From contig NCHN01000006.1 in NCBI GenBank assembly GCA_002281875.1, positions 28,074-92,073 of the forward strand: a DNA stretch of 64,000 nucleotides, written 5' to 3'. The position numbers and the translations under genes are program-made. This document shows, in pieces, positions 1 through 9,229 of the stretch; the first letter of the stretch is position 1, and each line of letters opens with the position of its first letter. Origin of the DNA: Sphingobacteriia bacterium 24-36-13. Lineage in GTDB: Bacteria; Bacteroidota; Bacteroidia; Chitinophagales; Chitinophagaceae. Below the pieces are notes generated by a model that had not been told where the DNA came from, did no database searches, and saw nothing but the letters and a program-made list of their open reading frames with translations.

Positions 1-406
1 TGGTATCTACATGGGTATCTGCATGGTGCACCATATGAAACTTCCACATCCATTTTATCTTATGTTCAATAAAATGGATAAAATAAGCCCCAACTAAATC
101 AAGTAATAACAAACCCCCAATTAACATTGCCCAAGCTGGCATTGTCGTCAATTGCAATAATCCAAATTGGTTGGTTATGGCCCATTCGCTGGCTTTTACA
201 ATGACCAAAGCAAAAGCGAAATTGATAATGATGGTAGTAGCTGTGAAGAATAGATTGATGCCCGCGTGACGGTATTTATTGTATTTAAAATTAGCCAAAG
301 GCACAATGCCTTCTACTATCCAAAAAAACAATATCCCTCCCGCTAAGATCAGCGCTCTGTGTAAACTAGGGATGGTATTGAAATATTCAATAATTGAATC
401 AATCAT
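1..406 (-). CDS. Sterol desaturase / fatty acid hydroxylase family protein (partial, N-terminal part)
   Basis: The reading frame is open from an ATG to the left window edge, so only about the first 135 residues are present. They include hydrophobic segments near residues 15-35, 45-70 and 85-105. After these comes the first histidine motif of the membrane di-iron hydroxylase family, seen as HFIEH-like and HMVHHAD elements near the cut. The family hydroxylates or desaturates lipids in the membrane using oxygen. The substrate cannot be told from this part. The gene is cut by the window, not visibly broken. Confidence 0.75.
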   Translation of the reverse strand, partial: MIDSIIEYFNTIPSLHRALILAGGILFFWIVEGIVPLANFKYNKYRHAGINLFFTATTIIINFAFALVIVKASEWAITNQFGLLQLTTMPAWAMLIGGLLLLDLVGAYFIHFIEHKIKWMWKFHMVHHADTHVDT

Positions 407-573
407 ATTAATATTATTTTAAAGTAAATTAATTACTTTTTTTGATTTCATTTTTCTTAAAAGTATTTAGATTTATCTCTAACGAATAAAAACGTCAAAT
501 CATAAAACAAAAAAGTCAATTCCTAGATGAGAGCGGGTTTTATGTATATTCATACTACTATAAATAGTAATAC

Positions 574-1281
574 TTGAAAAAAACTACTCTCTATTTACTT
601 TTAATTATAGGTATCATTTGTACTTCTAATTTTCCCCAATATAAATATTCTAATCAGTGTTTAAGAGTAATCAGAACAATTCCAATTGGAGTATTTTATG
701 ACGATTCTTCAAAATTAATAATCAGAAAAGATACAATTAACCTATTTTCTTTTGGTGAGCTAAGAATAATTCAATTGCAACCAATGGTTCAATTTGAAAC
801 AAATCTTAATGTAAAAAATTCCTCTCCCTTCTTTGTTTTTAAACAAAATGAAAATAAGGGTAAATATTTTTTCAAGGAAACGGATTCCTCTTTTTTAATG
901 CTTAAAGTTGACTCCTTATTATTTTCTAATGGCTTAAACACTGATAAATATATTTTACCTGATACTTTAAACTGGAGCTTAATATCAGCCGAAAAGGATA
1001 AAAATTTCTACGAAACAGTTGATAAGTACATATATAAAGGTTCCATGGATCCTACAGTTCCAGATACCATTTCATTTTATTTTAAAAATGCCTCTTTTGA
1101 ATCAGTTTTTGGATTGAGTAAATCATTAAATCAAATGAAGAAGAGTTCATTATATAAAATAACACTTCATTACAAACAATCAAATCGTGTTCCTCTTAGA
1201 GAATTTGTATACGAATTTGAACAATCTCTAATCGAAGACAAAAATTTCTTTAAAGGATACCGATTTCTTGATTTACTCTAA
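574..1281 (+). CDS. Hypothetical exported protein, AT-rich orphan
   Basis: I do not recognise this 235-residue protein. The frame opens with a TTG followed by KKTTLYLLLIIG, a plausible signal peptide of about 20 residues. A Cys follows at about residue 16, but the residues before it do not form a proper lipobox. The rest is rich in Lys, Phe and Ser with no known motif. Base composition is clearly more AT-rich than the neighbouring dnaN, and no operon partner is present, so it may be a recent acquisition. The start codon is uncertain because there is no good ATG nearby. Confidence 0.5.
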   Translation: MKKTTLYLLLIIGIICTSNFPQYKYSNQCLRVIRTIPIGVFYDDSSKLIIRKDTINLFSFGELRIIQLQPMVQFETNLNVKNSSPFFVFKQNENKGKYFFKETDSSFLMLKVDSLLFSNGLNTDKYILPDTLNWSLISAEKDKNFYETVDKYIYKGSMDPTVPDTISFYFKNASFESVFGLSKSLNQMKKSSLYKITLHYKQSNRVPLREFVYEFEQSLIEDKNFFKGYRFLDLL

Positions 1282-1300
1282 TAATTAAAGTTCAATTTTT

Positions 1301-2416
1301 CTAATTATTCAACATCAACGGCATCACCAACATCAATAAGTCTTCGCCTTCGCCTTGCTCGGTTGGTTTAATTAAACCAGCTTTGGTAGGGGTAGACAAT
1401 TCCATTTTAACATCATCGGTGTCTGCTGCGTTCAACATTTCAATTAAGAAACGTGCATTGAAAGCAATTTGTAAATCTTCTCCATCATACTGACAACTCA
1501 TGCGCTCATTACCTTCAAAACTGAAGTCTACGTCTTGTGCAGCCATTTGCAATTCAGAGCCAGTAATATTTAAAGCAACTTGGTTGGTGCTTTTGTTAGA
1601 GAATACATTTACTCGACGCAATGCATTTTGAAAAGCAGATTTATTTACAATCAATTTATAAGGATTGTCTGCAGGTATCACCACTTTGTAGTCTGGGAAT
1701 CTAGCATCAATCAATCGACAGATCATATGGGTTGAACCATGCTTCACAAACAAATGGTTGCTGTTGTAACTGATGGTTAAATCATCTTCATTATCAGGCA
1801 ATGCGTTCTTTAATAAGTTCAATGGCTTCTTAGGTACAATGAACGAATCAGTTTTGGTTGCATGGGTATCGGTACGCTTGTAACGAACCAAGCGATGCGC
1901 ATCAGTGGCAACAAATTGTACCCCGTCTTTGCTCAACTCAAAAAATACGCCCGTCATTGCAGGTCTTAAATCGTCTCCACTTACTGCAAACAAGGTTTTA
2001 TTGATGGCAGTTAATAAGGCACTGCTGTGCATATTAAAACTGGTGGTGTCATCGGCTGATGGTTCTTTAGGAAAATTATCTGGATTCTCTCCCATCACTT
2101 TGTACTTACCATTGTCGCTGGTGATTTCTACCGCAAAGTTTTTATCAATGGTAAAAGTTAATGGTTGGTCAGCAATATTCTTTAAAGAATCCATTAAGAT
2201 CTTGGCAGGAATACATACACGGCCATTGGCCTTGCTTTCTACTTCCATTTGAACACGCATCACCGTTTCTAAGTCGGTTGCTACTACATTCAACTTTTTA
2301 TCTTCTATTTCGAACAAAAAATCTTCTAGAATAGGTAATACAGTATTGGCATTAATAACACCACTAATTTGTTGCAAATGTTTTAACAACGAAGAGGAAG
2401 AAACGATAAATTTCAT
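1301..2416 (-). CDS. dnaN: DNA polymerase III beta subunit (sliding clamp)
   Basis: This encodes the ring-shaped processivity clamp that tethers the replicative polymerase to DNA. The 371-residue length and the three repeated clamp domains (about 1-120, 128-245 and 246-371) fit the family. Recognisable elements are the N-terminal MKFIVSSSSLLKHLQQ, the central LRPAMTGVFFE stretch and the C-terminal MLVMPLML strand that forms part of the peptide-binding pocket. No dnaA or recF lies next to it here, so dnaN is not in the classical origin cluster, as is common in Bacteroidota. Confidence 0.97.
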   Translation of the reverse strand: MKFIVSSSSLLKHLQQISGVINANTVLPILEDFLFEIEDKKLNVVATDLETVMRVQMEVESKANGRVCIPAKILMDSLKNIADQPLTFTIDKNFAVEITSDNGKYKVMGENPDNFPKEPSADDTTSFNMHSSALLTAINKTLFAVSGDDLRPAMTGVFFELSKDGVQFVATDAHRLVRYKRTDTHATKTDSFIVPKKPLNLLKNALPDNEDDLTISYNSNHLFVKHGSTHMICRLIDARFPDYKVVIPADNPYKLIVNKSAFQNALRRVNVFSNKSTNQVALNITGSELQMAAQDVDFSFEGNERMSCQYDGEDLQIAFNARFLIEMLNAADTDDVKMELSTPTKAGLIKPTEQGEGEDLLMLVMPLMLNN

Positions 2417-2485
2417 ATGATCATTTTAATCAGGACAAACTTACTGTAAAGGGATGATATTTCACAAGCAATTTACACCCAAAAT

Positions 2486-2905
2486 CTAGCCATTGTAGAA
2501 GTTGAGCCGGTCTATGAGCTCTTGGTATTTGATCTTGTTGATGGGCTTAACAATATAATCTGTAACCCCGCTGTATTCCCTAGAACGCTGGATATCACAG
2601 TCGTCTACAGAAGAACTCACCATATAGATATAGATGGGCTTTTTAAACTGCTCTATGATTTTGTGGTATTCATCTAGGAACTGCCAGCCGTTCATTACAG
2701 GCATATTAATGTCTAAAAAAATAACATCGGGCAATTCGTTGGGTCCTTGTGTCAATTTTTCTCTAAAAAATCCGATGGCTTCACTTCCGTTGTAAAAGGA
2801 CAAAATATTCTTAGCAAGTCCAGTAGACTCGAGTATTTTGCGGGAAGTAAACTGATAGATTTTATCATCATCTATCAAACAAACATTGTATTGTGTTGCA
2901 GCCAT
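2486..2905 (-). CDS. Single-domain response regulator (CheY-like receiver)
   Basis: The 139 residues make up one receiver domain and nothing else. The acidic cluster is at residues 12-14 (LIDDD), the phospho-acceptor is Asp65 in FLDINMP, the switch Ser is in MVSSS and the conserved Lys is in the IVKPINK stretch. With no output domain it probably passes phosphoryl groups in a relay or binds a partner protein. No kinase is adjacent. It lies about 70 bases upstream of dnaN on the same strand, and the two may or may not be co-transcribed. Confidence 0.9.
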   Translation of the reverse strand: MAATQYNVCLIDDDKIYQFTSRKILESTGLAKNILSFYNGSEAIGFFREKLTQGPNELPDVIFLDINMPVMNGWQFLDEYHKIIEQFKKPIYIYMVSSSVDDCDIQRSREYSGVTDYIVKPINKIKYQELIDRLNFYNG

Positions 2906-2988
2906 TCTTGTTCAGGACTTCGTTTAATCGAGGGGGATATTTGGGGTCCTGAAACAAATATAATTACTTTACTTAAAAATACTAACAG

Positions 2989-3471
2989 TTGTTTTCAACC
3001 GATCCAGATTCTTCTATTGAAAAAGCCTATATGAAGCTTAAACATTATTGTGGATACCAAGACAGGTGTCACCAAGAAGTGAAAGAAAAATTGTATAGTC
3101 TAAAATTGGGAAAAGTGACGGTAGAAATGTTGCTCTCTCGTTTAATTGAAGAAGACTATTTAAATGAAGAGCGTTATGCAAAAGCCTTTGTAGGAGGGCA
3201 TTTCAGGCAAAAGCAGTGGGGTAAGGTTAAAATTGCGTATGCCTTAAAACAAAAAAGAGTAAGTGAATACAATATCAAAAAAGCAATGAAGGAAATTCCA
3301 GAAGAAGACTACCTTGCTGTTGCCGAAAAATTGATAACCACTAAATGGAATACCCTTAAAAACGAACAATATATTAATCGAACAGTAAAAACAATGGCGT
3401 TTTTACAACAAAGAGGTTTTGAGCCAGGTTTAGTTCAAAGCATTTTGAAAAAATTTAGGACAGACAAATGA
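2989..3471 (+). CDS. recX: Regulatory protein RecX
   Basis: RecX binds RecA filaments and limits recombinase activity. The protein is small and helical, with the family pattern KLKHYCGYQDRCHQEVKEKL at the front, then LIEEDYLNEERYAKAFVGG and a QKRVS segment. These match the three-helix repeats of RecX. I took the TTG start because Bacteroidota RecX proteins usually carry about 10-15 residues before the first repeat; the ATG at 3031 is the alternative. The stop overlaps the start of the next gene by 4 bases (ATGA), so the two are translationally coupled. Confidence 0.88.
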   Translation: MFSTDPDSSIEKAYMKLKHYCGYQDRCHQEVKEKLYSLKLGKVTVEMLLSRLIEEDYLNEERYAKAFVGGHFRQKQWGKVKIAYALKQKRVSEYNIKKAMKEIPEEDYLAVAEKLITTKWNTLKNEQYINRTVKTMAFLQQRGFEPGLVQSILKKFRTDK

Positions 3472-4391
3472 AAAAACAGCGACGCATTATATACCTCTTC
3501 CTCGTTTGTGTCTGTTTTTTTGGCGTGCATGCAAACGCGCAACAAATTGGTTTTACCACAGAGAATGATGCTTACTTATTAAAGCTAGAAGACGCTTATT
3601 ATTCCAACGGCATTTTTTTACACTTGGGCTATGCAGATCAATCTTCAAAAAACACCAAAAGAGTTCATCGTTTTGAATTAGGGCAACAAATATTTACTCC
3701 CCTTAAAAGAACTACTAGAACGCCTGCAGATATAGACCGACCTTATGCAGGCTATACTTATGTTCAATATACCCGTACTTGGTTTAACAACGAAAAAACG
3801 GTTTTACAACTAACGGGAACCCTTGGTATCATTGGCCCAGCTTCAGGTGGAGAAGGTTTACAAAATACCTACCACCGTTGGTTACAATATGCACCTTTTT
3901 TAGGATGGCGGTATCAAATTAGTAATCAACTGGTCTTAAACACTGGGGTACTTTATGCTCACAACCTCATCGCCACCAAAAAATTTAAATGGATGGGCTG
4001 GGGAGCTGCTCAATTCGGCACTGCTTTTATAAATGCATCAGTAGGCACCAAAATGGTCTATGGCTTATTCAACCAAAATCAAAGCAGCCAATTATGGAAT
4101 GCAGGGGTGGAGAAAAAAGGAATGCCCAATAAAGAATTATATGTTTATTGGAATCCAAAACTTACCGCGCAGGGCTATAATGCAACTATTTCTGGGGGAA
4201 GTAAAACGGCTGCTGATTCGGCGGTTACGCTCCACCCTAAAACCGGGGTATTTCAAAACACTATTGGATTGGCTTATTCTGAAGGAAGATGGGCCGCTCA
4301 AATAGAGTTGGTGCACCAAAGCAGAGAAACCACTATTCAATTAAATAGACACCGCTATTTAGGATTGCAATTGCAATACCGAATCAATTAA
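3468..4391 (+). CDS. LpxR-family lipid A deacylase (DUF2219), outer membrane
   Basis: A signal peptide ending ANAQQ is followed by a beta-barrel-type sequence of about 280 residues. It has the LpxR/DUF2219 signatures: a TTENDAY start, DAYYSNGIFL, DIDRPYAGY, and the LGIIGPASGGEGLQNTYHRW-type region carrying the conserved His. In LpxR these loops form the calcium-dependent site that removes the 3'-acyloxyacyl chain of lipid A. An N-D pair near the mature N-terminus and the His are both present, which suggests an active enzyme. The role in this organism is inferred from family membership only. Confidence 0.85.
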   Translation: MKKQRRIIYLFLVCVCFFGVHANAQQIGFTTENDAYLLKLEDAYYSNGIFLHLGYADQSSKNTKRVHRFELGQQIFTPLKRTTRTPADIDRPYAGYTYVQYTRTWFNNEKTVLQLTGTLGIIGPASGGEGLQNTYHRWLQYAPFLGWRYQISNQLVLNTGVLYAHNLIATKKFKWMGWGAAQFGTAFINASVGTKMVYGLFNQNQSSQLWNAGVEKKGMPNKELYVYWNPKLTAQGYNATISGGSKTAADSAVTLHPKTGVFQNTIGLAYSEGRWAAQIELVHQSRETTIQLNRHRYLGLQLQYRIN

Positions 4392-4413
4392 CTTGCTGGT
4401 TTAAAATTGGTAT

Positions 4414-5205
4414 ATGCATCCATTATCGGTAACCCTTATTCAAAGCAATTTAGTTTGGGAAAATAAAGCAGCCAATCTGGCTCAGTTCAGCGAGAAAATT
4501 CAAACGCAAACCGCCCCTGGTCAATTGGTCATTCTTCCTGAAATGTTTAGCACAGGTTTTAGCATGAATCCTGCTCAATTAGCTGAAACCATGGATGGCC
4601 CTACGGTTCAGTGGATGAAGACCATGGCTGCTGAGAAAAAAATTATTCTAACTGGCTCTGCCATAATAGAAGAAGAAGGTCATTTCTACAACCGTTTATT
4701 ATGGGTATTGCCCAACGGAACTGTGGCTCATTATAATAAAAGACATTTGTTTGCTTTTGCAGGAGAAAACCAGTTTTATGCAGCTGGTAATAAAAGATTG
4801 ATTGCAGCTGTGAATGGATGGAAAATCAATCTTCAAATTTGTTATGATTTACGATTTCCTGTTTGGGCCAGACAACAAATTCAGGAAGCCCCTGAGTTTG
4901 ATTTATTGGTATATGTGGCTAATTGGCCAGAACGCAGAAATCATGCATGGAAAACATTACTCATCGCAAGGGCCATCGAAAATCAATGTTATGTAATTGG
5001 AGTAAACAGAGTAGGCGAAGACGCCAATGGAATCAATCATAGTGGTGATACTATGTTGATAGATCCTCTGGGTCAAGTAGTTTATCACTGTGCCCATGAA
5101 GAAGCGATTAGCACCCATATTTTAGACCCTCAACATTTACAAGATATTCGCCAACGTTTTCCATTTTGGAAAGACGCCGATCAATTCAATATCTATCATA
5201 TTTAA
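4414..5205 (+). CDS. Omega-amidase / nitrilase-superfamily amidohydrolase
   Basis: This carbon-nitrogen hydrolase has the full catalytic triad: Glu43 in LPEMFSTGFSM, Lys109 in NKRHLFAFAGE and Cys143 in LQICYDLRFP. The 263-residue length and the MFSTGFSM and RHLF motifs point to the YafV/omega-amidase group, which hydrolyses alpha-ketoglutaramate or alpha-ketosuccinamate produced in methionine salvage or by side reactions of transaminases. It is cytoplasmic, with no signal peptide. It sits 7 bases before nagA and probably shares its transcript. Confidence 0.9.
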   Translation: MHPLSVTLIQSNLVWENKAANLAQFSEKIQTQTAPGQLVILPEMFSTGFSMNPAQLAETMDGPTVQWMKTMAAEKKIILTGSAIIEEEGHFYNRLLWVLPNGTVAHYNKRHLFAFAGENQFYAAGNKRLIAAVNGWKINLQICYDLRFPVWARQQIQEAPEFDLLVYVANWPERRNHAWKTLLIARAIENQCYVIGVNRVGEDANGINHSGDTMLIDPLGQVVYHCAHEEAISTHILDPQHLQDIRQRFPFWKDADQFNIYHI

Positions 5206-5212
5206 GTTAGTT

Positions 5213-6301
5213 ATGAAACAAATTATTGCAGCGAATAAAATTTTTACTGGAACAGAATGGTTAATTAATCATGCCTTGATTATTCAAGATGGTATGGTAG
5301 AATCTATATTACCTACTGTTGCGCTTAAAGAGACTGCATCCAAACAAGTACCACTGCTTATTCCTGCATTAATTGATGTACAAATTTATGGAGCAGGTGG
5401 AAAATTGTTGAGCGTTTATCCAACGGTGGAATCTTTACAATTATTGAAAGACTATTGTGTAAATGGCGGTGCGGCTTGGTTTCAGCCAACTGTTGCTACC
5501 AATAGCAATGAAGTAATTCATGCTTGTATAGATGCGGTTAGGGAGTTTAAAAAACAACCCGGTAATCGTTGTATAGGATTGCATGTGGAAGGTCCTTGGA
5601 TTAATCCAATTAAAAGAGGGGCGCATTTAAGCGAGTTTATTTATCAACCTACAACTGAACAAGTAAAAGAATTATTGGAATATGGAAAGGGTGTTATTAC
5701 CATGATTACCCTTGCACCTGAAGTTTGTGATGCATCCATTGTAGATTTAATACAATCATATGGCGTAGTGGTTTCTGCAGGACATAGTAATGCCGATTAT
5801 GCAACCGCAACAAAAGCTTTTAACGATGGGATTGGAACCGCTACCCATTTGTACAACGCTATGAGCGCTTTGCAACACCGCGAGCCTGGAATGGTGGGAG
5901 CCATTTTTAATCACCCCACTGTGTATTGCAGCATTGTGCCTGATGGATACCATGTAAATTTTGAAGCTATTCAAATTGCTAAAAAGCAACTAGGGAATCG
6001 GTTATTTGCCATCACCGACGCGGTAACAGACACTGCTACTGGTGCATATCCACATCAATTAAATGGAGATAAATATGAATCGAATGGAATTTTGAGTGGC
6101 TCTGCATTAACCATGTTGGCTTGTATGCAAAAATTGCATCAATATTGCCATATTGAATTAGGGGAAGCCATTCGAATGTGTTCCTTATATCCTGCACAAG
6201 TAATACAAAAGCAGGGAATAACTGGAATGTTAAAGCCAGGCCAAAAAGCTGACTGGATAGGACTAAATGAGGATTTAACGCTGATACATTCTGTTGAATG
6301 A
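5213..6301 (+). CDS. nagA: N-acetylglucosamine-6-phosphate deacetylase
   Basis: NagA converts GlcNAc-6-phosphate to glucosamine-6-phosphate and acetate, feeding amino sugars from cell-wall turnover or chitin into glycolysis and wall synthesis. The amidohydrolase-fold motifs are in order: a DVQIYGAGG region, metal-ligand Glu in HVEGPWINP, His in VSAGHSNAD, His in THLYNAM, and the catalytic Asp in AITDAVTD. The 362-residue length is typical. No nagB or transporter is adjacent, so it is separate from a complete amino-sugar operon. Confidence 0.95.
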   Translation: MKQIIAANKIFTGTEWLINHALIIQDGMVESILPTVALKETASKQVPLLIPALIDVQIYGAGGKLLSVYPTVESLQLLKDYCVNGGAAWFQPTVATNSNEVIHACIDAVREFKKQPGNRCIGLHVEGPWINPIKRGAHLSEFIYQPTTEQVKELLEYGKGVITMITLAPEVCDASIVDLIQSYGVVVSAGHSNADYATATKAFNDGIGTATHLYNAMSALQHREPGMVGAIFNHPTVYCSIVPDGYHVNFEAIQIAKKQLGNRLFAITDAVTDTATGAYPHQLNGDKYESNGILSGSALTMLACMQKLHQYCHIELGEAIRMCSLYPAQVIQKQGITGMLKPGQKADWIGLNEDLTLIHSVE

Positions 6302-6333
6302 AGTAATTTTATAGACTCAAAAAATTAAACATC

Positions 6334-6720
6334 ATGAAAAAATTATTGGTATTCGCTTTTGCTGCAATGCTCGGCTTTAGCGCAAATGCACAAGAAGCAA
6401 GTTGGAAACAAATGGAAGATTTTCACGGAGTGATGAGCAAAACTTTTCATCCTGCTGAAGAAGGAAATTTAAAGCCTTTGAAAACGAATATTGCAGACCT
6501 AGTTGCAAAAGCAAAAGCTTGGGAATCAGGTGCAGTGCCGGCAGGATATGATGCTACTGTTGCTAAGCCAATCTTAAAAAAATTGGTTTTAAAATGTTAT
6601 GCTGTAGAAAATGCTGTTAAAGCAAAAAAATCAGATAAAGAATTAACCACTTTAATTACTGCTACACATGATGTGTTTCATGAACTAAAAGAAAAGTGTA
6701 AGCCAGGAGAAAAACATTAA
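6334..6720 (+). CDS. Small exported helical protein of unknown function
   Basis: A clear signal peptide (MKKLLVFAFAAMLGFSANAQ) precedes about 108 residues of predicted amphipathic helix. The architecture recalls the four-helix bundle of cytochrome c-prime, but there is no CXXCH haem site. A single Cys occurs near residue 92 and another near 122, and two HxV elements are present. I do not know the function. It is probably periplasmic. Its stop codon shares the bases TTAA with the stop of the convergent S41 peptidase. Confidence 0.7.
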   Translation: MKKLLVFAFAAMLGFSANAQEASWKQMEDFHGVMSKTFHPAEEGNLKPLKTNIADLVAKAKAWESGAVPAGYDATVAKPILKKLVLKCYAVENAVKAKKSDKELTTLITATHDVFHELKEKCKPGEKH

Positions 6721-8186
6721 TTGTTTTTGCTTTTAATCAAAGCTTGAATTGCCGCCATTTTTGGATCAAATCCCATTCGGATTGCATACGAAGATGGCGG
6801 TATTTTTATGTCTGGTATAATGCCACTTCCTTTTGGTCTGTTTTGATCCATTACCATTTTATACAATGGGAGCCTCACTCTTAGCTTTGTGTTTGGTAAA
6901 GTAATATTGGGGATATGCAGGGCCGAATTACCATAATATCCACCACCCGATTCCTCTCCTACTATGGTCATATTGTCTTGTCCTTTTAATGCACTTATTA
7001 CCATCGTAGCTGCAGAAAATGTATAACCTCCTTGCACTAAATAAGTGCTTCCTTTAAAAGCCAAACGTTCTTTTGGTTGATAATAGTGTTGTTCAAATCT
7101 TTTGTAGTGAATTGTACCGTCGGCGGCTTTGCTCGCCCCAAAATTCATGGCCAACCAATAGAGCCAGCTTGATTGAATGTATTTACCGTGTTTAAATTTT
7201 CTGCTAATTGCTACTACAGAGTCTGCAAGTTTAAATGGGGTTTGTTTTAAGTATTTCGTTAGCGCAATACTATTACTGATTCTTCCTCCTCCATTCTCTC
7301 TTAAGTCGAGAATTAAATGTTGAATATTTTCTTTCTTGAGTTTTTTAAAACTGCGCCTAAAAAAAGTTTTTAAATTTCCTTTACTAAATGAAGTCAGTCT
7401 AATATAAGCGCTAAGTGTAACAGTATCTATACTTAGGGAACGAATCGACAATAAGCGCAATTGTCTTTTGCTTAAAGTGGTTTGTCTAATTGTTGGCCTA
7501 GGTCTATTGCTGCCCGTATCTCTTGGAACTGGAGCAAAATTACCTAATGATATGGTATCCGCTTTTCCCGCTTGATTGATGTATCCAATTAAATAAGTAC
7601 TGTCTACGCCAAATACCTGTTTATAGCCATCCGGAAAACTACTACTCAATGTTTGGTATTGGTGATTGATGGCATATCCATCTGTAGTTATTTGTTTAAA
7701 TAAATGATCTCTGTAATACGCAATGGGTTTGTTGTTGATGGCTTGTAGAATAGTTCCGCGTTGAATAATGGAATCTTTAAAATAACCATTGCTCAATACA
7801 ACAGCACTGTCTTCCCAAAATTTGATTTGTAAAGGGAAACGTGGATATCGATAAGGTGGTAATTGCTTGATGAACTTTTTTGAATAAAGCGCAGTAGTAT
7901 GACCACATTTTATTAAGGCCACCCATGGTGCAATTTTATTTCTGAATTCAATTTCATTTAAAGTATCGGTAATGCCATTGATCATCATTTCAAAAGCACT
8001 GTCTAATTGTTCCTTGGGGGTATACCAATACAAGCTTGGATGATTGGCTTCCAATACTTTTTTTAATATTGTAGCATCTTCTTTTAATTTGCTTGCTGCA
8101 TACTTTGGTAAAGCAGTATATGCTTTCTGGGCGTTCAATTCGCCCATTAGTAAAATACTCAAAACCAATACCAGCAAGCTTCTCAT
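6717..8186 (-). CDS. S41 family peptidase (C-terminal processing protease-like)
   Basis: A signal peptide (to about residue 19) is followed by a helical N-terminal region and an S41 core. The segment LILDLRENGGGR near residue 295 is the characteristic strand of tail-specific proteases. The nucleophile Ser lies in the YTFSAATM segment, and a Lys-bearing NRPKGSGIIPD stretch follows. No clear PDZ domain can be recognised between the helical part and the core, although residues 130-200 could hold a diverged one. It is probably periplasmic or anchored. It follows thiL by 2 bases and is likely co-transcribed. Confidence 0.85.
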   Translation of the reverse strand: MRSLLVLVLSILLMGELNAQKAYTALPKYAASKLKEDATILKKVLEANHPSLYWYTPKEQLDSAFEMMINGITDTLNEIEFRNKIAPWVALIKCGHTTALYSKKFIKQLPPYRYPRFPLQIKFWEDSAVVLSNGYFKDSIIQRGTILQAINNKPIAYYRDHLFKQITTDGYAINHQYQTLSSSFPDGYKQVFGVDSTYLIGYINQAGKADTISLGNFAPVPRDTGSNRPRPTIRQTTLSKRQLRLLSIRSLSIDTVTLSAYIRLTSFSKGNLKTFFRRSFKKLKKENIQHLILDLRENGGGRISNSIALTKYLKQTPFKLADSVVAISRKFKHGKYIQSSWLYWLAMNFGASKAADGTIHYKRFEQHYYQPKERLAFKGSTYLVQGGYTFSAATMVISALKGQDNMTIVGEESGGGYYGNSALHIPNITLPNTKLRVRLPLYKMVMDQNRPKGSGIIPDIKIPPSSYAIRMGFDPKMAAIQALIKSKNN

Positions 8187-8188
8187 GC

Positions 8189-9220
8189 TTAAGAATTAAA
8201 AGCATTCCAACCCTGTGCCTTCAAGTCGTATTGATTGCCTCCTTTAGTTAAGAGTTTTACTCCTTCTTCTAAGTCGGTGATGTATCCAATTACACTGATT
8301 TCTTCGTTCAGTACAATTTTATCGTGGTCTTCTTGGGTAATGGTAAAAATTAATTCATAGTCTTCTCCACCATTTAGTGCGCAAACGGTTGGATCTAAGC
8401 CAAACTTAAATGCCGCTTTTCTACTCGCATCTGCAATAGGCAACTTCTCTTCATATACTCTTGCTCCTAAATTTGACTGTTTGCAAATATGCAAAACTTC
8501 ACTACTTATGCCATCGCTAACATCCATCATAGCTGTCGGAACAATTTGGTTGCTGGCAAAAAATTCAATGATGTCTTTTCTGGCTTCAGGTTTTAGTAAT
8601 TTGCCTACAATATAACTCTCGTCTTCTAAGTCTGGTTGAATATTTGGATTCTCTTGGTAGATCTTTTTTTCCCTTTCCATTAAGGTTAATCCCAAATAAG
8701 CGCCACCCACATCTCCGCTCACACAAATCAAATCTCCTTTTCTAGCAGTACTTCTTTTTACAAATTGATCAGGTGCTACTTCTCCAATGGCTGTTACAGA
8801 AATTACAAAGCCTTTTAATGAAGAGGAAGTATCACCACCTATTAAATCAACCCCATATTTTTCACAAGCAAAATAAACACCTTCGTAAAATTCATTCAAT
8901 GCTTCAACGCTAAAACGATTGCTGATACCAATGCTCAATGTAATTTGAGTAGGTATCGCATTCATTGCATAAATATCGCTGAGGTTTACTACCACTGCTT
9001 TGTAACCCAAGTGTTTTAAGGGAGTATACATCAAATCAAAATGAATACCTTCTAATAACAAGTCGGTGGTCACTACGGTCTGTTTGCCAAAATGGTCAAT
9101 CACAGCAGCATCATCTCCCACGCCTAGAATGGTAGAAGCATTTTGTATTTCTGCATTTTTGGTTAAGTGTTCAATTAAACCAAACTCGCCCAAATCGGCT
9201 ATTTCTGTTCTTTGTTCCAT
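8189..9220 (-). CDS. thiL: Thiamine-monophosphate kinase
   Basis: ThiL phosphorylates thiamine monophosphate to thiamine pyrophosphate, the last step of the de novo pathway. The AIR-synthase-like fold is shown by GVGDDAAVI near residue 36, TTDLLLEGIHFD, the GGDTSSS loop, MMDVSDGISS and NGGEDYELIF. All of these ATP- and magnesium-binding motifs are intact. The 343 residues agree with the family. It lies between the suhB-like gene (9 bases) and the peptidase (2 bases), so it seems to belong to a housekeeping operon and not a thiamine operon. Confidence 0.95.
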   Translation of the reverse strand: MEQRTEIADLGEFGLIEHLTKNAEIQNASTILGVGDDAAVIDHFGKQTVVTTDLLLEGIHFDLMYTPLKHLGYKAVVVNLSDIYAMNAIPTQITLSIGISNRFSVEALNEFYEGVYFACEKYGVDLIGGDTSSSLKGFVISVTAIGEVAPDQFVKRSTARKGDLICVSGDVGGAYLGLTLMEREKKIYQENPNIQPDLEDESYIVGKLLKPEARKDIIEFFASNQIVPTAMMDVSDGISSEVLHICKQSNLGARVYEEKLPIADASRKAAFKFGLDPTVCALNGGEDYELIFTITQEDHDKIVLNEEISVIGYITDLEEGVKLLTKGGNQYDLKAQGWNAFNS

Positions 9221-9229
9221 AAAATCAAT

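Noticed and set aside
1905-2252. Plus-strand open frame inside dnaN
   Set aside because: It is an antisense shadow of a strongly conserved gene, with no start signal or family similarity. The same holds for other frames opposite long genes.
2747-3034. Plus-strand frame of 95 residues across the response regulator and recX start
   Set aside because: It lies antisense to the receiver gene for half its length, has no protein-like motif and overlaps the beginning of recX in another frame.
6334-6720. Cytochrome c-prime
   Set aside because: The helical pattern is similar, but there is no CXXCH haem-binding site anywhere in the protein.
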